A stretch of DNA of 62,182 nucleotides. Origin: Mesorhizobium sp. ORS 3324. Lineage in GTDB: Bacteria; Pseudomonadota; Alphaproteobacteria; Rhizobiales; Rhizobiaceae. The DNA is taken from contig LM655209.1 of the NCBI GenBank assembly GCA_000824825.2, forward strand, positions 368 through 62,549, read 5' to 3'. The notes under the pieces are model-generated. The model saw only the letters and a list, made by a program, of their open reading frames with translations, searched no databases and had not been told where the DNA came from. The position numbers and the translations under genes were made by a program. Positions 26,735-35,450 of the stretch are shown here, in pieces. Every line of letters begins with the position of its first letter. Positions within the stretch are counted from its first letter, which is position 1.

Positions 26735-26875
26735 CGGCCCGACAGTTCCGCGTTGGGGTACGTTGGGTTGAACCGCCGGGCCTAACCGACTCGGGAAAGG
26801 GGCGGAGTCGGCTAAAAGCTGAAGCTAAATTAGCATCCTTGCATTGATATAGATTTTTATGCCTTTTCCACCGGT

Positions 26876-26995
26876 TTCGCTGAAACTCGCCGGGCGAGGC
26901 CCCCAACTACAGCCTCAAGCCCGACGAGCTGCCGGAGATCAAAGCGGCAATCGCTGCAGTGCAAGGTTGATGCCAGCGTTCCCGTCCTACAACGA
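26876..26995 (+). repeat. duplicated segment, copy 2 (copy 1 at 25600-25745)
   Basis: See the copy at 25600. In this copy an open frame ends SLKPDELPEIKAAIAAVQG, suggesting the 3' end of a lost small gene. Confidence 0.5.
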
Positions 26996-27480
26996 TACAG
27001 CTTGCCTATAAGCCACTACTACGCATTATCTGCGCGCGTTCTCCCCTCAGATGCGCGCGGGTTCTTCATGCAGGATCACGAGCTTACCGAGCGTCCCGTC
27101 CGCGGCTGGACGCCATGGAAAGATGGACCGGGCGAGTTCGAGATTGACCGCGTTTGGGGATGGCTATTCGCTTGCACCATCCCAAGCTCGATACCACGAC
27201 CCATTGGGACGGCAGCACGTTGGGCGGGCTTGAGCATTGGGGCTACCGCCGCGAGAAGTGGTGCATGAAGCAGAAGCCGAAGGACTGGCGACCTCTGCCG
27301 GAGGTCTACCGGCTCGAACGAGAGCGGGCGGCAACAGGAAGCGCTGGAGCGCTAGCGGGCAGAAGTGCACGCCCGCAATCTGGAGCTAGGCCTATCGACA
27401 ATGTAGGACGAGCGGCAAACGCGTGCTGGCCTTTGGCTGGCCGTTTCCCCAGATATTGCTAAAATAAGGCCGCCGCCAAA
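26996..27480 (+). other. stretch with decayed coding-like text
   Basis: Two frames alternate: DGPGEFEIDRVWGWLFACTI (27120-27180) and KLDTTTHWDGSTLGGLEHWG followed by EKWCMKQKPKDWRPLPEVYR (27185-27310). Together they suggest one frameshifted small gene, family not recognised. Confidence 0.3.
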
Positions 27481-27495
27481 CGGAGGGATATCCTG

Positions 27496-27828
27496 ATGAG
27501 CAGGCACATCTTTGCCGTGCTGACCAATCCAGTGGATGGACGCGAGGAGGAGTTCAATGCTTGGTACGATGATCGTCACCTCCATGACATGCTAAAGCTG
27601 CCAGGATTGGTTTCGGCCCAGCGGTTCCGGCTTAGCTCCGAGCAAATCGCTGCAACGCCATATCGATATCTCGTGCTCTATGACATCGAGACAAACGATC
27701 TGGCGGAGACCATTCGCGAACTGAAAGCGAAGGACGGCACCGACGAGATTCCAACCACTATGGCACTGGCCAGCGGTGTTCTGGCGAGCTTCTTCGAACC
27801 TATCGGACCCTTGGTGGCGCGCCCCTGA
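27496..27828 (+). CDS. DUF4286/EthD-like protein
   Basis: The 110-residue product (MSRHIFAVLTNPVDGREEEF...) has the dimeric ferredoxin-like layout of the EthD/DUF4286 group: NAWYDDRHLHDMLKLPGLVS then AQRFRLS and YRYLVLYDIETNDLAETI. These proteins act on small aromatic or lipid molecules or are of unknown function. GGAGGG lies upstream of the ATG. The gene is isolated between decayed stretches but is itself intact. Confidence 0.75.
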   Translation: MSRHIFAVLTNPVDGREEEFNAWYDDRHLHDMLKLPGLVSAQRFRLSSEQIAATPYRYLVLYDIETNDLAETIRELKAKDGTDEIPTTMALASGVLASFFEPIGPLVARP

Positions 27829-28043
27829 AGGGTGGGAAAAGGCAATCAGGCCTCGACCGTCCATGCCGCCGCGCAGCAATGAATAGCTTGCCACCATTGA
27901 ACGCACAGGAAAGTGCCAGAGCGCGCCGGACAGCTTCGGCGGCGTAGGACAGCGTTCTTCTGCCGGCGCTAAACCAAAAGACATAGCCAGCGACGCTACT
28001 GTGCATAAGAAACGAAGCATCCCCACCCCCAAATTGCTAATCA

Positions 28044-28380
28044 GTGCAGCAACCCGAGAAAGAGATCTCCCGCGCGCATGATGCACAAGATCGCCTCAAC
28101 GCTCTCTTTGACAAGGCCAGGGCGCTGATCACCGCGCTCCATATCATTGAGGCGGACAGCGAAGATCTAGAGGACGGCGCGGACGATGAGCCCTCGCTAA
28201 GCGGGCCGGGCAATACGCTCGTCCTCGAAACGACAACTGCGATGATGAGGACGACGGCACGGCAGAACCCAGCCTGGAGCCTCCAACCGCGTCTGTCAGC
28301 TTCATTGGGCTATCGGCTCTCGCAGCGACCGCGAGGAAGACGCTGGCGACATGGCGGAGGTTCCGGCTTATGGCGACTGA
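28044..28380 (+). pseudogene. acidic hypothetical protein gene with two frameshifts
   Basis: Three frames together give one protein: ALFDKARALITALHIIEADS with EDLEDGADDEPSL (frame 1), DNCDDEDDGTAEPSLEPP (frame 2) and HWAIGSRSDREEDAGDMAEV to the TGA at 28380 (frame 3). Acidic proteins with DDEPSLG and DREED motifs are common small hypothetical proteins of rhizobia. Single-base shifts near 28232 and 28300 break it. Its end overlaps the start of the next gene, indicating an original two-gene unit. Confidence 0.6.
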
Positions 28381-28555
28381 CATCATCGATAAGATGGCCG
28401 CTGAGGCAACGACGAAGGCCAAGGCGAAGCTCGCCGAGATCGAGCTTGCCGCCAAATACGTGGCACACTTGATGGAAGCCCTTCATGGCGAGCGCTGCCA
28501 TATCGATATTAGCCACGAACACGGCTATGTCCTTGTGCTGACGCGACTCGGCTGA
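28370..28555 (+). CDS. small hypothetical protein
   Basis: The 61-residue product (MATDIIDKMAAEATTKAKAK...) has an Ala/Lys-rich N-terminal helix and a C-terminal strand-like part (CHIDISHEHGYVLVLTRLG). GGAGG precedes the ATG, the start overlaps the end of the broken upstream gene, and a good terminator follows at 28571-28600. Function unknown. Confidence 0.6.
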   Translation: MATDIIDKMAAEATTKAKAKLAEIELAAKYVAHLMEALHGERCHIDISHEHGYVLVLTRLG

Positions 28556-28570
28556 TCCTTCGGACACTTG

Positions 28571-28603
28571 AAGGCCCGGCTGCTATGTGGCCGGGCTTTT
28601 CCA
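28571..28603 (+). terminator. rho-independent terminator
   Basis: aaggcccggc (28571-28580) pairs with gccgggctttt (28590-28600) across a short loop, ending in a T-run. Confidence 0.8.
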
Positions 28604-28671
28604 TGCCGTAGCGGCATTGCCAAGCGCATGGTAAGCTGGGTCTGTCTTCATTGAGGACCATCCCTAGAGTT

Positions 28672-28704
28672 GGCCCGGCGGCTTCCGGCTTCTGGGCCTT
28701 TTTA
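28672..28704 (+). terminator. second terminator-like hairpin
   Basis: ggcccggcgg pairs imperfectly with the ccggcttctgggcc arm and is followed by TTTTT at 28699-28703. Confidence 0.55.
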
Positions 28705-28999
28705 GTGACCGCTAATTCAAGAACGGGCCGGGAACATTTCGCCGCCGTCGGCCGCCGGTGTCGGTCTGGCGAGAGACGGTCACGCTGAGCCTGCCCAACG
28801 CCGTGCCGCCGGAGAAAAGATGATGCCCGGTTCCAAACGTCAGCCCGCTGCCCGCCAGTCGCCCGCCGGCCAGTCGAAAGCCATCAAGACCGATCTCCTG
28901 GCGCGTGCCTGTCTTGACATCCTCGCCCGCGAGGAAGGCGTGCATTCCAAGTCGATGCTGCGCGCCGGGTCCGGAGACCCGTCCGATCCCGCAAAGCCG

Positions 29000-29248
29000 T
29001 CAGCTTCCACGCACCGGCGCCGGCGTCTTCTTAGCGAACGCCCAGACCATCAGCGGATACTCCTCGTCGTTGCTGAGATCGCGCCGCAGGCCATATGCCC
29101 GCCGGCCCGGCGATGCGCGCAAGCCTTGTTGCCCCAGCCGAAAGACCTGAACGGCGTCCTCCGCCAAGCCACCCTCGATCATGACCTGCTTCAGCCTGCC
29201 AGGCCGGCCTCGGGAGGACGACGCCGCTCTAGCTAAGTCTATGAGCAT
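29000..29248 (-). CDS. hypothetical protein, 82 residues
   Basis: The frame reads MLIDLARAASSSRGRPGRLK, then VMIEGGLAEDAVQVFRLGQQ and ends DEEYPLMVWAFAKKTPAPVRGS. The text is protein-like and ends with a well-formed stop, but no ribosome site was found and no family is recognised. An Arg-rich middle allows a chance frame. Confidence 0.4.
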   Translation of the reverse strand: MLIDLARAASSSRGRPGRLKQVMIEGGLAEDAVQVFRLGQQGLRASPGRRAYGLRRDLSNDEEYPLMVWAFAKKTPAPVRGS

Positions 29249-29284
29249 CGATGAATCCGCAAATACGATCGGCAAAGAGGCCAA

Positions 29285-29309
29285 GGAACATTCCTCCTTT
29301 CGTGTTGTT
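29285..29309 (+). promoter_or_regulatory. EcfG-type promoter for the ferritin-like gene
   Basis: GGAAC (29285-29289), 16-base spacer, TGTT (29306-29309), 59 bases before ATG 29369. Confidence 0.5.
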
Positions 29310-29368
29310 AGGGAAGTTGGCCCGCTACCCAGGTGCCAAAATTGACGCCGACGGCTTTGGAGGAAGCC

Positions 29369-30235
29369 ATGTTCAGTGCAGCACCTCAGCTTTTTCTCTC
29401 CCGTCGCCGCGCATTGCAGTTCGGCATCGGAGCGGCCTTGGCATCCAACTTGGCGCCGGTCTCGCAGGCCCACGCAGACGATGACATAAAGGATGAAGAC
29501 ATTTTTCGCTTTGCGCTCAACCTGGAATATATGGAGGCCGAATACTATCTTCGCGGCACCACAGGAAAAGGCATCGAGGAGTCGGACGTCGGTTCCAAGC
29601 CCGGCGACGTGGTCGGCGGGAAGAAGGTTTCCTTCGAAACGCCCGCGCTTGGTGAATTCATGCGTGAGGTCGCGGAAAACGAACTTGCCCATGTCAGGTT
29701 CTATCGCAAGATACTTGCGTCGAATGCGGTGGACCGGCCGGCGATCGATTTCGATGCCGGCTTTGCGGCAGTCGCCAAGGCGGCTGGCCTCGGCGCCGAT
29801 TTCGACCCGTTCGGCAACCAGATGAACTTCATCCTCGGCGGCATGCTATTCGAGGACGTCGGTGTCACCGCCTATGCTGGCGCGGCTACTGTTCTGAAGA
29901 ACAAGGAATTCCTTGCAGCCGCCGCCGGAATTCTCGCGGTCGAAGCCTATCACATGGGTATGGCGAGGTCGTCGCTCTATCGCATGGGCGAGAAAGCCTG
30001 GAAGGCGGCGAATGCGATTTCCGACGCACGCGACAAGATCGATGGGCCCGCTGACAAGGACCAGGGCATTCGCATCGACGGTAAGGCGAACTTCGTTCCT
30101 TCAACGCCGGATGCCATTGCCTTCACAAGGACGCCGCAGGAGGTGCTGCGCATTGTTTATCTGACCGATCAATCGGGTGTGAGCAAGGGCGGCTTTTACC
30201 CGAACGGGATGAACGGGGCGCTCAAAAGCACCTAG
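29369..30235 (+). CDS. ferritin-like (desiccation-related type) protein with Tat signal
   Basis: The 288-residue product begins with a twin-arginine signal (SRRRALQFGIGAALASNLA, cut near AHA), then a ferritin-like four-helix region: LNLEYMEAEYYLRG, VAENELAHVRFYRKIL and ILAVEAYHMGMARSSLYR supply Glu/His candidates for a di-metal site. Members resemble the plant desiccation-related PCC13-62 protein and are exported folded. GGAGG lies just before ATG 29369, preferred over GTG 29333. An EcfG-type promoter upstream fits a role in general stress, for example oxidative or drying stress (inference). Confidence 0.88.
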   Translation: MFSAAPQLFLSRRRALQFGIGAALASNLAPVSQAHADDDIKDEDIFRFALNLEYMEAEYYLRGTTGKGIEESDVGSKPGDVVGGKKVSFETPALGEFMREVAENELAHVRFYRKILASNAVDRPAIDFDAGFAAVAKAAGLGADFDPFGNQMNFILGGMLFEDVGVTAYAGAATVLKNKEFLAAAAGILAVEAYHMGMARSSLYRMGEKAWKAANAISDARDKIDGPADKDQGIRIDGKANFVPSTPDAIAFTRTPQEVLRIVYLTDQSGVSKGGFYPNGMNGALKST

Positions 30236-30308
30236 CCGTGAGGACGGTGCCTGTCACGATCACCCACAACTCTCACCGCGATCCCGTATCGTGAGGACGG
30301 AGCAGGTT

Positions 30309-31829
30309 ATGAACGTCAGCAGCGAAGCGACAAGGTCATATTGGACGCTCGACACCAACTTGCCTAATGCTCCTCGCCTCGAGCAGGACGAGCATTGCGA
30401 CGTGGCCGTCATCGGAGCCGGCATCGCCGGTGTTTCTGTTGCCTATGAACTGGTCTTGGCAGGACGCAAGGTGGTGCTTGTGGATCGCGGCCCCTTGCTC
30501 GGCGGCATGACATCCCGCACGACCGCCCATCTCGCTCCCGTCTGCGACGACGGTTTGAGCGCTCTGGTCAAGATGCGTGGCGAGGCCCTCGCGCGCGGAT
30601 TTCAGGAAAGCCAGCAAGCCGCCGTCGACTGTATCGAACAGCATGTCGGCAGGCTTGAGGTCGACTGCGACTTTCGGCGGCTGGACGGCTTCCTTTTCCC
30701 GGCTGCTTGGATGGATGAGAAAGAGGCCACCAGAGAATGCGACAAGGAATATGCCGCCGCGGCAAAGATGGGCGTCGAGGTTGAGCATGGTAAGGGTGTG
30801 CCGCTCAAGGGGCATGAATCGGCGCCCATCCTGCGCTATGCAAACCAGGCCACTTTCCATCCGCTGAAATATCTTCGCGCGCTGCTCGCCGATTTCCAGA
30901 AGCGAGGCGGCAAGGCATTCGCCGATAGCGCCGTCGTCGAAATCGAGGAGGGGACGCGGGTTCGCCTGAAATGCGACGGCGGCTCCACCATCATGGCTTC
31001 GAACGCGGTGTTTGCCACCAATTCGCCGATCAACACCTGGGTAAAGATCCATAGCAAGATGGCGCCTTACCGCACCTATGCGATGGCTTTCGATATTGAA
31101 AGGGGGATTCTCCCCGACGCACTCTACTGGGACATGGATGATCCCTATTATTATGTCCGACTGAATCCTGGCCCCGACGGGACCGACCGTCTCATTGCCG
31201 GCGGCCGCGATCACAAATCGGGCGAAGCCGATGACGGCGAGGCTCGCTTTAATGCGCTCGAAGCCTGGATCAGGGCATTGGTGCCGGATCTTGGGGGAGA
31301 AAGAGCGAGATGGTCGGGTCAGGTTCTCGAGACGATTGACTATTGCGGCTTCATCGGCCGCAGCCCTGGCAATGGCAACGTCTTCATCGCCACCGGCGAC
31401 TCCGGACAGGGCATGACGCACGGAGCATTGGCCGGACTGCTGATCCGCGATTTGATCGTGGAAGGATCGAACCCGTGGGAAGCCGTGTACGCCCCGGACC
31501 GGACGCCGCCCGCAGCCTTTGCGCAATACGTCAATGAGAACCTCACGACGGTGAAGAACCTTGCCGGCTATTTGCTCCCCGGCGAAATCAAATCGGCCGA
31601 CGATCTCAAGCCTGGTGAAGGCGGCATCCTCCAGGACGGCTTGAGCAAGCTCGCCGTATGCCGCGAGCGCGACGGAAAGCTGCACAGGCATTCGGCGAGT
31701 TGCACGCATCTGGGCTGCATCGTGCACTGGAACTCCACGGAGCAGTGCTGGGATTGCCCCTGCCACGGCTCGCAGTTCTCGCCAGACGGAGCCGTCTTAA
31801 ACGGACCAGCGATCCGACACTTAGCTTAG
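30309..31829 (+). CDS. FAD-dependent oxidoreductase with C-terminal Rieske domain
   Basis: The 506-residue protein starts with a Rossmann FAD site (DVAVIGAGIAGVSVAYELVL, about 34-53), followed by a DAO-type domain to about 410, and ends with a Rieske [2Fe-2S] domain whose ligands are in SCTHLGCIVHWN and CWDCPCHGSQF. This is the well-known DAO-Rieske fusion found beside stress genes in many soil bacteria; the substrate is unknown. It ends NGPAIRHLA, a few residues shorter than usual. ATG 30309 follows GGAG; a GTG 18 bases upstream is less likely. It lies 73 bases after the ferritin-like gene and may share its promoter. Confidence 0.9.
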   Translation: MNVSSEATRSYWTLDTNLPNAPRLEQDEHCDVAVIGAGIAGVSVAYELVLAGRKVVLVDRGPLLGGMTSRTTAHLAPVCDDGLSALVKMRGEALARGFQESQQAAVDCIEQHVGRLEVDCDFRRLDGFLFPAAWMDEKEATRECDKEYAAAAKMGVEVEHGKGVPLKGHESAPILRYANQATFHPLKYLRALLADFQKRGGKAFADSAVVEIEEGTRVRLKCDGGSTIMASNAVFATNSPINTWVKIHSKMAPYRTYAMAFDIERGILPDALYWDMDDPYYYVRLNPGPDGTDRLIAGGRDHKSGEADDGEARFNALEAWIRALVPDLGGERARWSGQVLETIDYCGFIGRSPGNGNVFIATGDSGQGMTHGALAGLLIRDLIVEGSNPWEAVYAPDRTPPAAFAQYVNENLTTVKNLAGYLLPGEIKSADDLKPGEGGILQDGLSKLAVCRERDGKLHRHSASCTHLGCIVHWNSTEQCWDCPCHGSQFSPDGAVLNGPAIRHLA

Positions 31830-32106
31830 CCGATTTGCACATAAATGGAGCGACGTCAGAGGCGGGTCGGTTCTGACCTGCACCAAGTCGACGCTGCACA
31901 GCAGCCTCTGGGCGATGTCGGTGGCCTGTGCCGCCTGGACGACCACGCGAATAGAGTTGGCGGGTGCTGATTTGAGGGCGATGGGGTGCTGCACTGACAA
32001 GATGGCATGGCGGAGCGGAAGCTCTGCTGATGAGTTGGCCTGGACGCTCCGCTAGCAAAGGGCGAATCTTAACGAGCGCCCTTGATGTCGCCGTATGACG
32101 GTTCGA
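31830..32106. other. intergenic stretch, nothing recognised
   Basis: Only chance frames were seen between the oxidoreductase and the CsbD gene, which converge here. Confidence 0.4.
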
Positions 32107-32309
32107 TCACCAGCCTTGCCGGGCCGCCCAATCGTCGACATCGCGGCGAACGCAGTCTTTCTCGAGCCGTACCGTTCTTGGATAATGCCTTCGAGCTGAT
32201 CACGCTTCCCCGCGATGCGGTCGAGGTCGTTGTCTGTGAGCTTCCCCCACTGCTCCTTCACTTTGCCCTTGGCCTGTTTCCAGTTTCCTTCCATGCAGTT
32301 CCAATCCAT
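32107..32309 (-). pseudogene. csbD: CsbD-like stress protein gene with a frameshift
   Basis: The minus-strand frame starts MDWNCMEGNWKQAKGKVKEQ and runs through WGKLTDNDLDRIAGKRDQLE to ERYG, the CsbD pattern. Then it continues in the wrong frame; a shift at about 32163 would restore LEKDCVRRDVDDWAARQGW and a TGA at 32107, the normal CsbD end. So one base is missing or extra. CsbD proteins are small, abundant stress proteins of unknown mechanism. A weak EcfG-like element (GGAAC, 16 nt, CATT; 32348-32324) is upstream. Confidence 0.75.
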
Positions 32310-32545
32310 GGCAGCAGGACCGAAATGGCTGTGCGAGGCAGATGTTCCGGCGGCATCGCCTCAGGCTCGGCAGCCTCAGTCATTGCCCGACCGAGCCACC
32401 GTCGGGACGGCATTTGTGAAAGCAATAGGACGCGGTCAATTGCTTCAATCGCCGAAACGACAGGAGCAGGAAATCTGTGACGCCGGCTTGCCGATAAGAG
32501 CTGTGTTCCTGCAGCCGATATTGGCTGCGCAGACCGCTCGGCGCG

Positions 32546-34042
32546 TCAGGCCGAGAATCGTTCGATATCAATCGTGATCTCAAGAACAATTCCGGCGGGA
32601 TCCCAATTTCGCGCGACTCCGCCAAGCTCACTCGCGGCGGCACGGACTAGGCGGCTCCCGAAACCTTCCTCCTCGGTTGTGGTGGGAGGTGGCCCCCCTA
32701 GCTCTCGCCACTGAACAAACCCCTTACCGCCCCGATTGGCGCAGACGATCTCGATCGAGCCGGTTGCAGTCGAAAGGCTGCCATGTTTGGCAGCATTGGT
32801 CGCGAATTCGTGCAGCAGCAGGGCAAGTGGCGTGATCATTTCCCAGGGCACGGGGATATCGATGCCGCTTATAGTGAAGCGCGGATGCTCATCAGTCGCA
32901 TATGGCGCGAGGATCGCATTGATCAATGCATGCAGGCCCGTGGAGGCCTGAGCAGAACCGCCTTTGGACGTGAGCATCGTCAGCGCATGGGCCCGCGCCA
33001 GGGCGCGGAGGCGGTCAGACACGGTGGAGGCGAGCGCAGCCGGCGTTTCGGCGGCCGGGGCGCTTGACTTGACGATGGAGCTTGCGATGGCCAAGAGGTT
33101 CTTCACGCGATGGTCCATCTCGCGAAGCAGCAACTCCCGCTGCTCTTGCGCGTGCAGTCGCTCCGAGATGTCGCGGGCAATCTTGGAGAAACCTACAATT
33201 GCGCCCGACGCGTCCGCGATTGGAGAAACGGTCAAAGAGATGGGAACGATACTGCCGTCCTTCCGCAGGCGAACGGTTTCGAAATGCTCGAATTGCTCTC
33301 CACCTCGAATGCGCGCCAAGATCTCCCGATCCTCGCTCTGGCGGTCAGGCGGTATCAGCAAACTGAGTGGACGACCGACAATTTCGTCGCGGCCGTAGCC
33401 GTAGAGGCGCTCGGCGCCACCGTTCCAGTCGGTGACGATGCCGTCCGGATCCGTTGCAATAATTGCGTCATTCGAAAATTCGACCAGCGCGCTCAGTCGC
33501 GTAGCGATGGCCTCCGACCGGTCACGTTCGATCGCAAACCCGAGCTGACGGGCAATGGTCAACGCAATTTCGCGTTCCCGGTCGGTAAAGCGATGGGGTG
33601 CTGGATAATAGACCATGAACTTGCCGATGAGCTCGCGAGAGCTGGTAACCGGGATAAAGGCCAGCGCTTCGATCTCTTCGCCGAGAATCGTGTCGATGAG
33701 TTGCTGTGATTCACCGCTGAAGCGAATGTCCTCGACAAAAATGGGCTCGGCGTCGCATTGATCACTTGTCCAGGGCGTGTGGCCGTTGACAGCCTTGCGG
33801 TATTCTTGAGAGAGCGACCGCCACCCCACGAAGCTCATGACGCCCTGGTTGTCAAATCTCAGGATCGCGGCCCGAGACGAACCGAGGGCGTCGCATATGG
33901 CATCCAGCGCCGCGTCGTAGACCTCGCCAAGGCCGCGGGCGCGGTAAAGCCGGTCGGTGAGGCGAAAAAGTATGGTTTGCTCGCGGGCAATACCGCCGTC
34001 GGCTTGCTCACGCTGGCCGCGCCCGAAGGCCACATCACTCAT
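32546..34042 (-). CDS. HWE/HisKA_2-type sensor histidine kinase (GAF-PAS)
   Basis: The 498-residue protein has no membrane segment. It contains a GAF-like domain (about 25-165), a PAS domain (about 175-290, with DAIIATDPDGIVTDWNGGAE and GYGRDEIVGRPLSLLIPP), and a HWE/HisKA_2 kinase core: the phospho-acceptor HRVKN (about 313) and an ATPase with LLHEFATNAAKHGSLS and EGFGSRLV. Kinases of this type in alphaproteobacteria often feed the PhyR-NepR-EcfG stress pathway, which makes it notable among many EcfG-type promoters here; the target is not encoded nearby. ATG 34042 lacks a strong ribosome site. Confidence 0.9.
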   Translation of the reverse strand: MSDVAFGRGQREQADGGIAREQTILFRLTDRLYRARGLGEVYDAALDAICDALGSSRAAILRFDNQGVMSFVGWRSLSQEYRKAVNGHTPWTSDQCDAEPIFVEDIRFSGESQQLIDTILGEEIEALAFIPVTSSRELIGKFMVYYPAPHRFTDREREIALTIARQLGFAIERDRSEAIATRLSALVEFSNDAIIATDPDGIVTDWNGGAERLYGYGRDEIVGRPLSLLIPPDRQSEDREILARIRGGEQFEHFETVRLRKDGSIVPISLTVSPIADASGAIVGFSKIARDISERLHAQEQRELLLREMDHRVKNLLAIASSIVKSSAPAAETPAALASTVSDRLRALARAHALTMLTSKGGSAQASTGLHALINAILAPYATDEHPRFTISGIDIPVPWEMITPLALLLHEFATNAAKHGSLSTATGSIEIVCANRGGKGFVQWRELGGPPPTTTEEEGFGSRLVRAAASELGGVARNWDPAGIVLEITIDIERFSA

Positions 34043-34342
34043 GGCCGCATGCTCTGCATGGCTCTGTCCCCGCGGGGCGGTTCAATGGAAGCTCGACCGC
34101 GTCCTTGACCCAACCACTCAACGCAGCACCCGCGTCCATGGCCCGTGTCCTTGGACTGTCGATTGGGATCCCCGACTGCCAGAGAATATGCGGCTTGTGC
34201 AGTTTCGCAATAGGGACTTCTGGCGTGACGATAGTTTGGACCCCAGTAGCAATCGGTTCTCCGGGTCCACTGGGAGCGATGTCGTCATCCTACAAGATGG
34301 AGAACTTTGGGACTCGAAGGCTCAGCTTTCGCGATCGGAACA
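34043..34342. other. stretch without a recognised gene
   Basis: Frames across 34043-34342 are open but not protein-like to my eye. It separates the divergent kinase gene and the small gene at 34392. Confidence 0.35.
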
Positions 34343-34367
34343 GGAACAATTTTGATTGGCTCGGGTT
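34343..34367 (+). promoter_or_regulatory. EcfG-type promoter
   Basis: GGAAC (34343-34347), 16-base spacer, GGTT (34364-34367), 24 bases before ATG 34392. Confidence 0.45.
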
Positions 34368-34391
34368 CAAAATTTCAGCAGGTCAAGAAGC

Positions 34392-34568
34392 ATGCCCGGA
34401 GATCGATGCGAGAAGCTGGCCGAATTGCTACGCCGCCAATTTGCGAATGAGGCGGTGCGACGGCACTTGCGTGGGCTTCCGATCTTTCGCGTTGAAAAGT
34501 GGTTGCCCGAACGGCTTCGGTCCTTGCTAGACCGCCTCGCCAAGAAGGAAAACGAGCCGGGGCGATAG
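34392..34568 (+). CDS. small basic helical hypothetical protein
   Basis: The 58-residue product (MPGDRCEKLAELLRRQFANE...) is helical with RRHLRGLPIFRVEKWLPERL and a second helix LLDRLAKKE. Short proteins with a LR.LP.F....LP.R...LL.RL pattern are frequent in rhizobia without a known function. AAGAAG precedes the ATG and an EcfG-type promoter lies directly upstream. Confidence 0.6.
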   Translation: MPGDRCEKLAELLRRQFANEAVRRHLRGLPIFRVEKWLPERLRSLLDRLAKKENEPGR

Positions 34569-34705
34569 ACAGGCCGAGATCGAACTGGACTTCTTTGAGG
34601 GAGCACGGTCCCCCGGCTTGGCCTCAATCAATTCGACAAACGTGCAAAACCCGCATTATCCGCGTCATCGCCCGGGCTTTGTGGGCCGCGTCCGGCCCTA
34701 CCGCT

Positions 34706-35035
34706 TCAATTGCAGAAGGTGGAATTGCCGACCTGTTGGCAGGTCGTTCCGTCGCTGAAAAAAGTGAATTGCCAATACGCTGGGAGGCTGTGCCGTCGCT
34801 ATAGAACGTTGAATTGCCAACGACGCGGTTCGACGTGGTACCGTCGCTATAGAACGTCGAGTTGCCTACGCGGTTCGAAGTCGTGCCATCACTAAAGAAC
34901 GTCGTATTGGCAACGCGGTTCGCGCTCAGACCGTTAGAGCAGTAAACAGAATTCCGACCGTATCGCAGGTTTGAGCGAAAGCCGGCGCGCAATCAGAGCC
35001 AAACAAAGGCCGACTAAGAATGCTCGCTGGCCAGG
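34706..35035 (-). pseudogene. secreted repeat protein gene (GNSTFYSDGTTSNRV repeats) broken by indels
   Basis: Read on the minus strand with corrections, the gene would encode a signal peptide (FLVGLCLALIAPAFA), QTCDTVGNSVYCSNG, five 15-residue repeats of the type GNSTFYSDGTTSNRV and a Cys-containing end GTTCQQVGNSTFCN with TGA at 34706. The actual sequence needs small changes at about 35000 (two extra bases), 34950 (one A missing in a GGAATTC run) and 34755 (one base in a run of six A on the plus strand). The family occurs in rhizobia as secreted repeat proteins of unknown role. Confidence 0.6.
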
Positions 35036-35136
35036 GGACAGTCCTGCAGCGATGCAGCCAGCGGTGGTCCTGATCCCCGGCTGCCACTCAACATATTAGC
35101 CAATGCTTGCGAACCCTAGGCCGCGCCGAGCATTGT

Positions 35137-35442
35137 ATGGCTATGGACAGCCGGAACTTACTCTCAGCGGAGCAAGCCAGGGCGGCACGAACGCTGTTGA
35201 ACTGGTCGCGAGTGCGACTCGCTGCTAAGGCCAACCTTAGCGAGATGACGATCAGCCAATTCGAAAACGGGGTCAGGAAACCGAAGCCCAGTAATGTCGC
35301 TGCTATGCGCCGGGCTTTGGAGGGCGCGGGAATTGTATTTACCCGTGACGGGACCCCGTCTCTTATGGGCACTGAAGGTCGAGACACCGACAACAGAAAT
35401 TGGCGCGGCCGGCAGAAAAAACGTGCGCGGGGCGGTGAGTAA
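35137..35442 (+). CDS. XRE-type helix-turn-helix protein
   Basis: The 101-residue product carries a helix-turn-helix of the XRE type (LLSAEQARAARTLLNWSRVR, LAAKANLSEMTISQFENGVR, then PSNVAAMRRALEGAGIVF), followed by a basic tail. This is the usual small rhizobial transcriptional regulator with a DUF-free C-terminus. ATG 35137 or 35143 is likely; no strong ribosome site. The target is unknown; the gene is divergent from nothing obvious and convergent with the zinc-ribbon gene. Confidence 0.8.
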   Translation: MAMDSRNLLSAEQARAARTLLNWSRVRLAAKANLSEMTISQFENGVRKPKPSNVAAMRRALEGAGIVFTRDGTPSLMGTEGRDTDNRNWRGRQKKRARGGE

Positions 35443-35450
35443 GCTTGTCG

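Noticed and set aside
30336..31766. 476-residue minus-strand frame opposite the FAD/Rieske gene
   Set aside because: Shadow frame; the plus strand has FAD and Rieske motifs.
32324..32348. GGAAC-N16-CATT as EcfG promoter for csbD
   Set aside because: The -10 lacks the GTT core; kept only as a remark.
34311..34380. FRDRNRNNFDWLGFKI text taken as an end of a formylglycine-type or diversity-generating target protein
   Set aside because: No upstream domain, no reverse transcriptase or template repeat nearby; probably chance.
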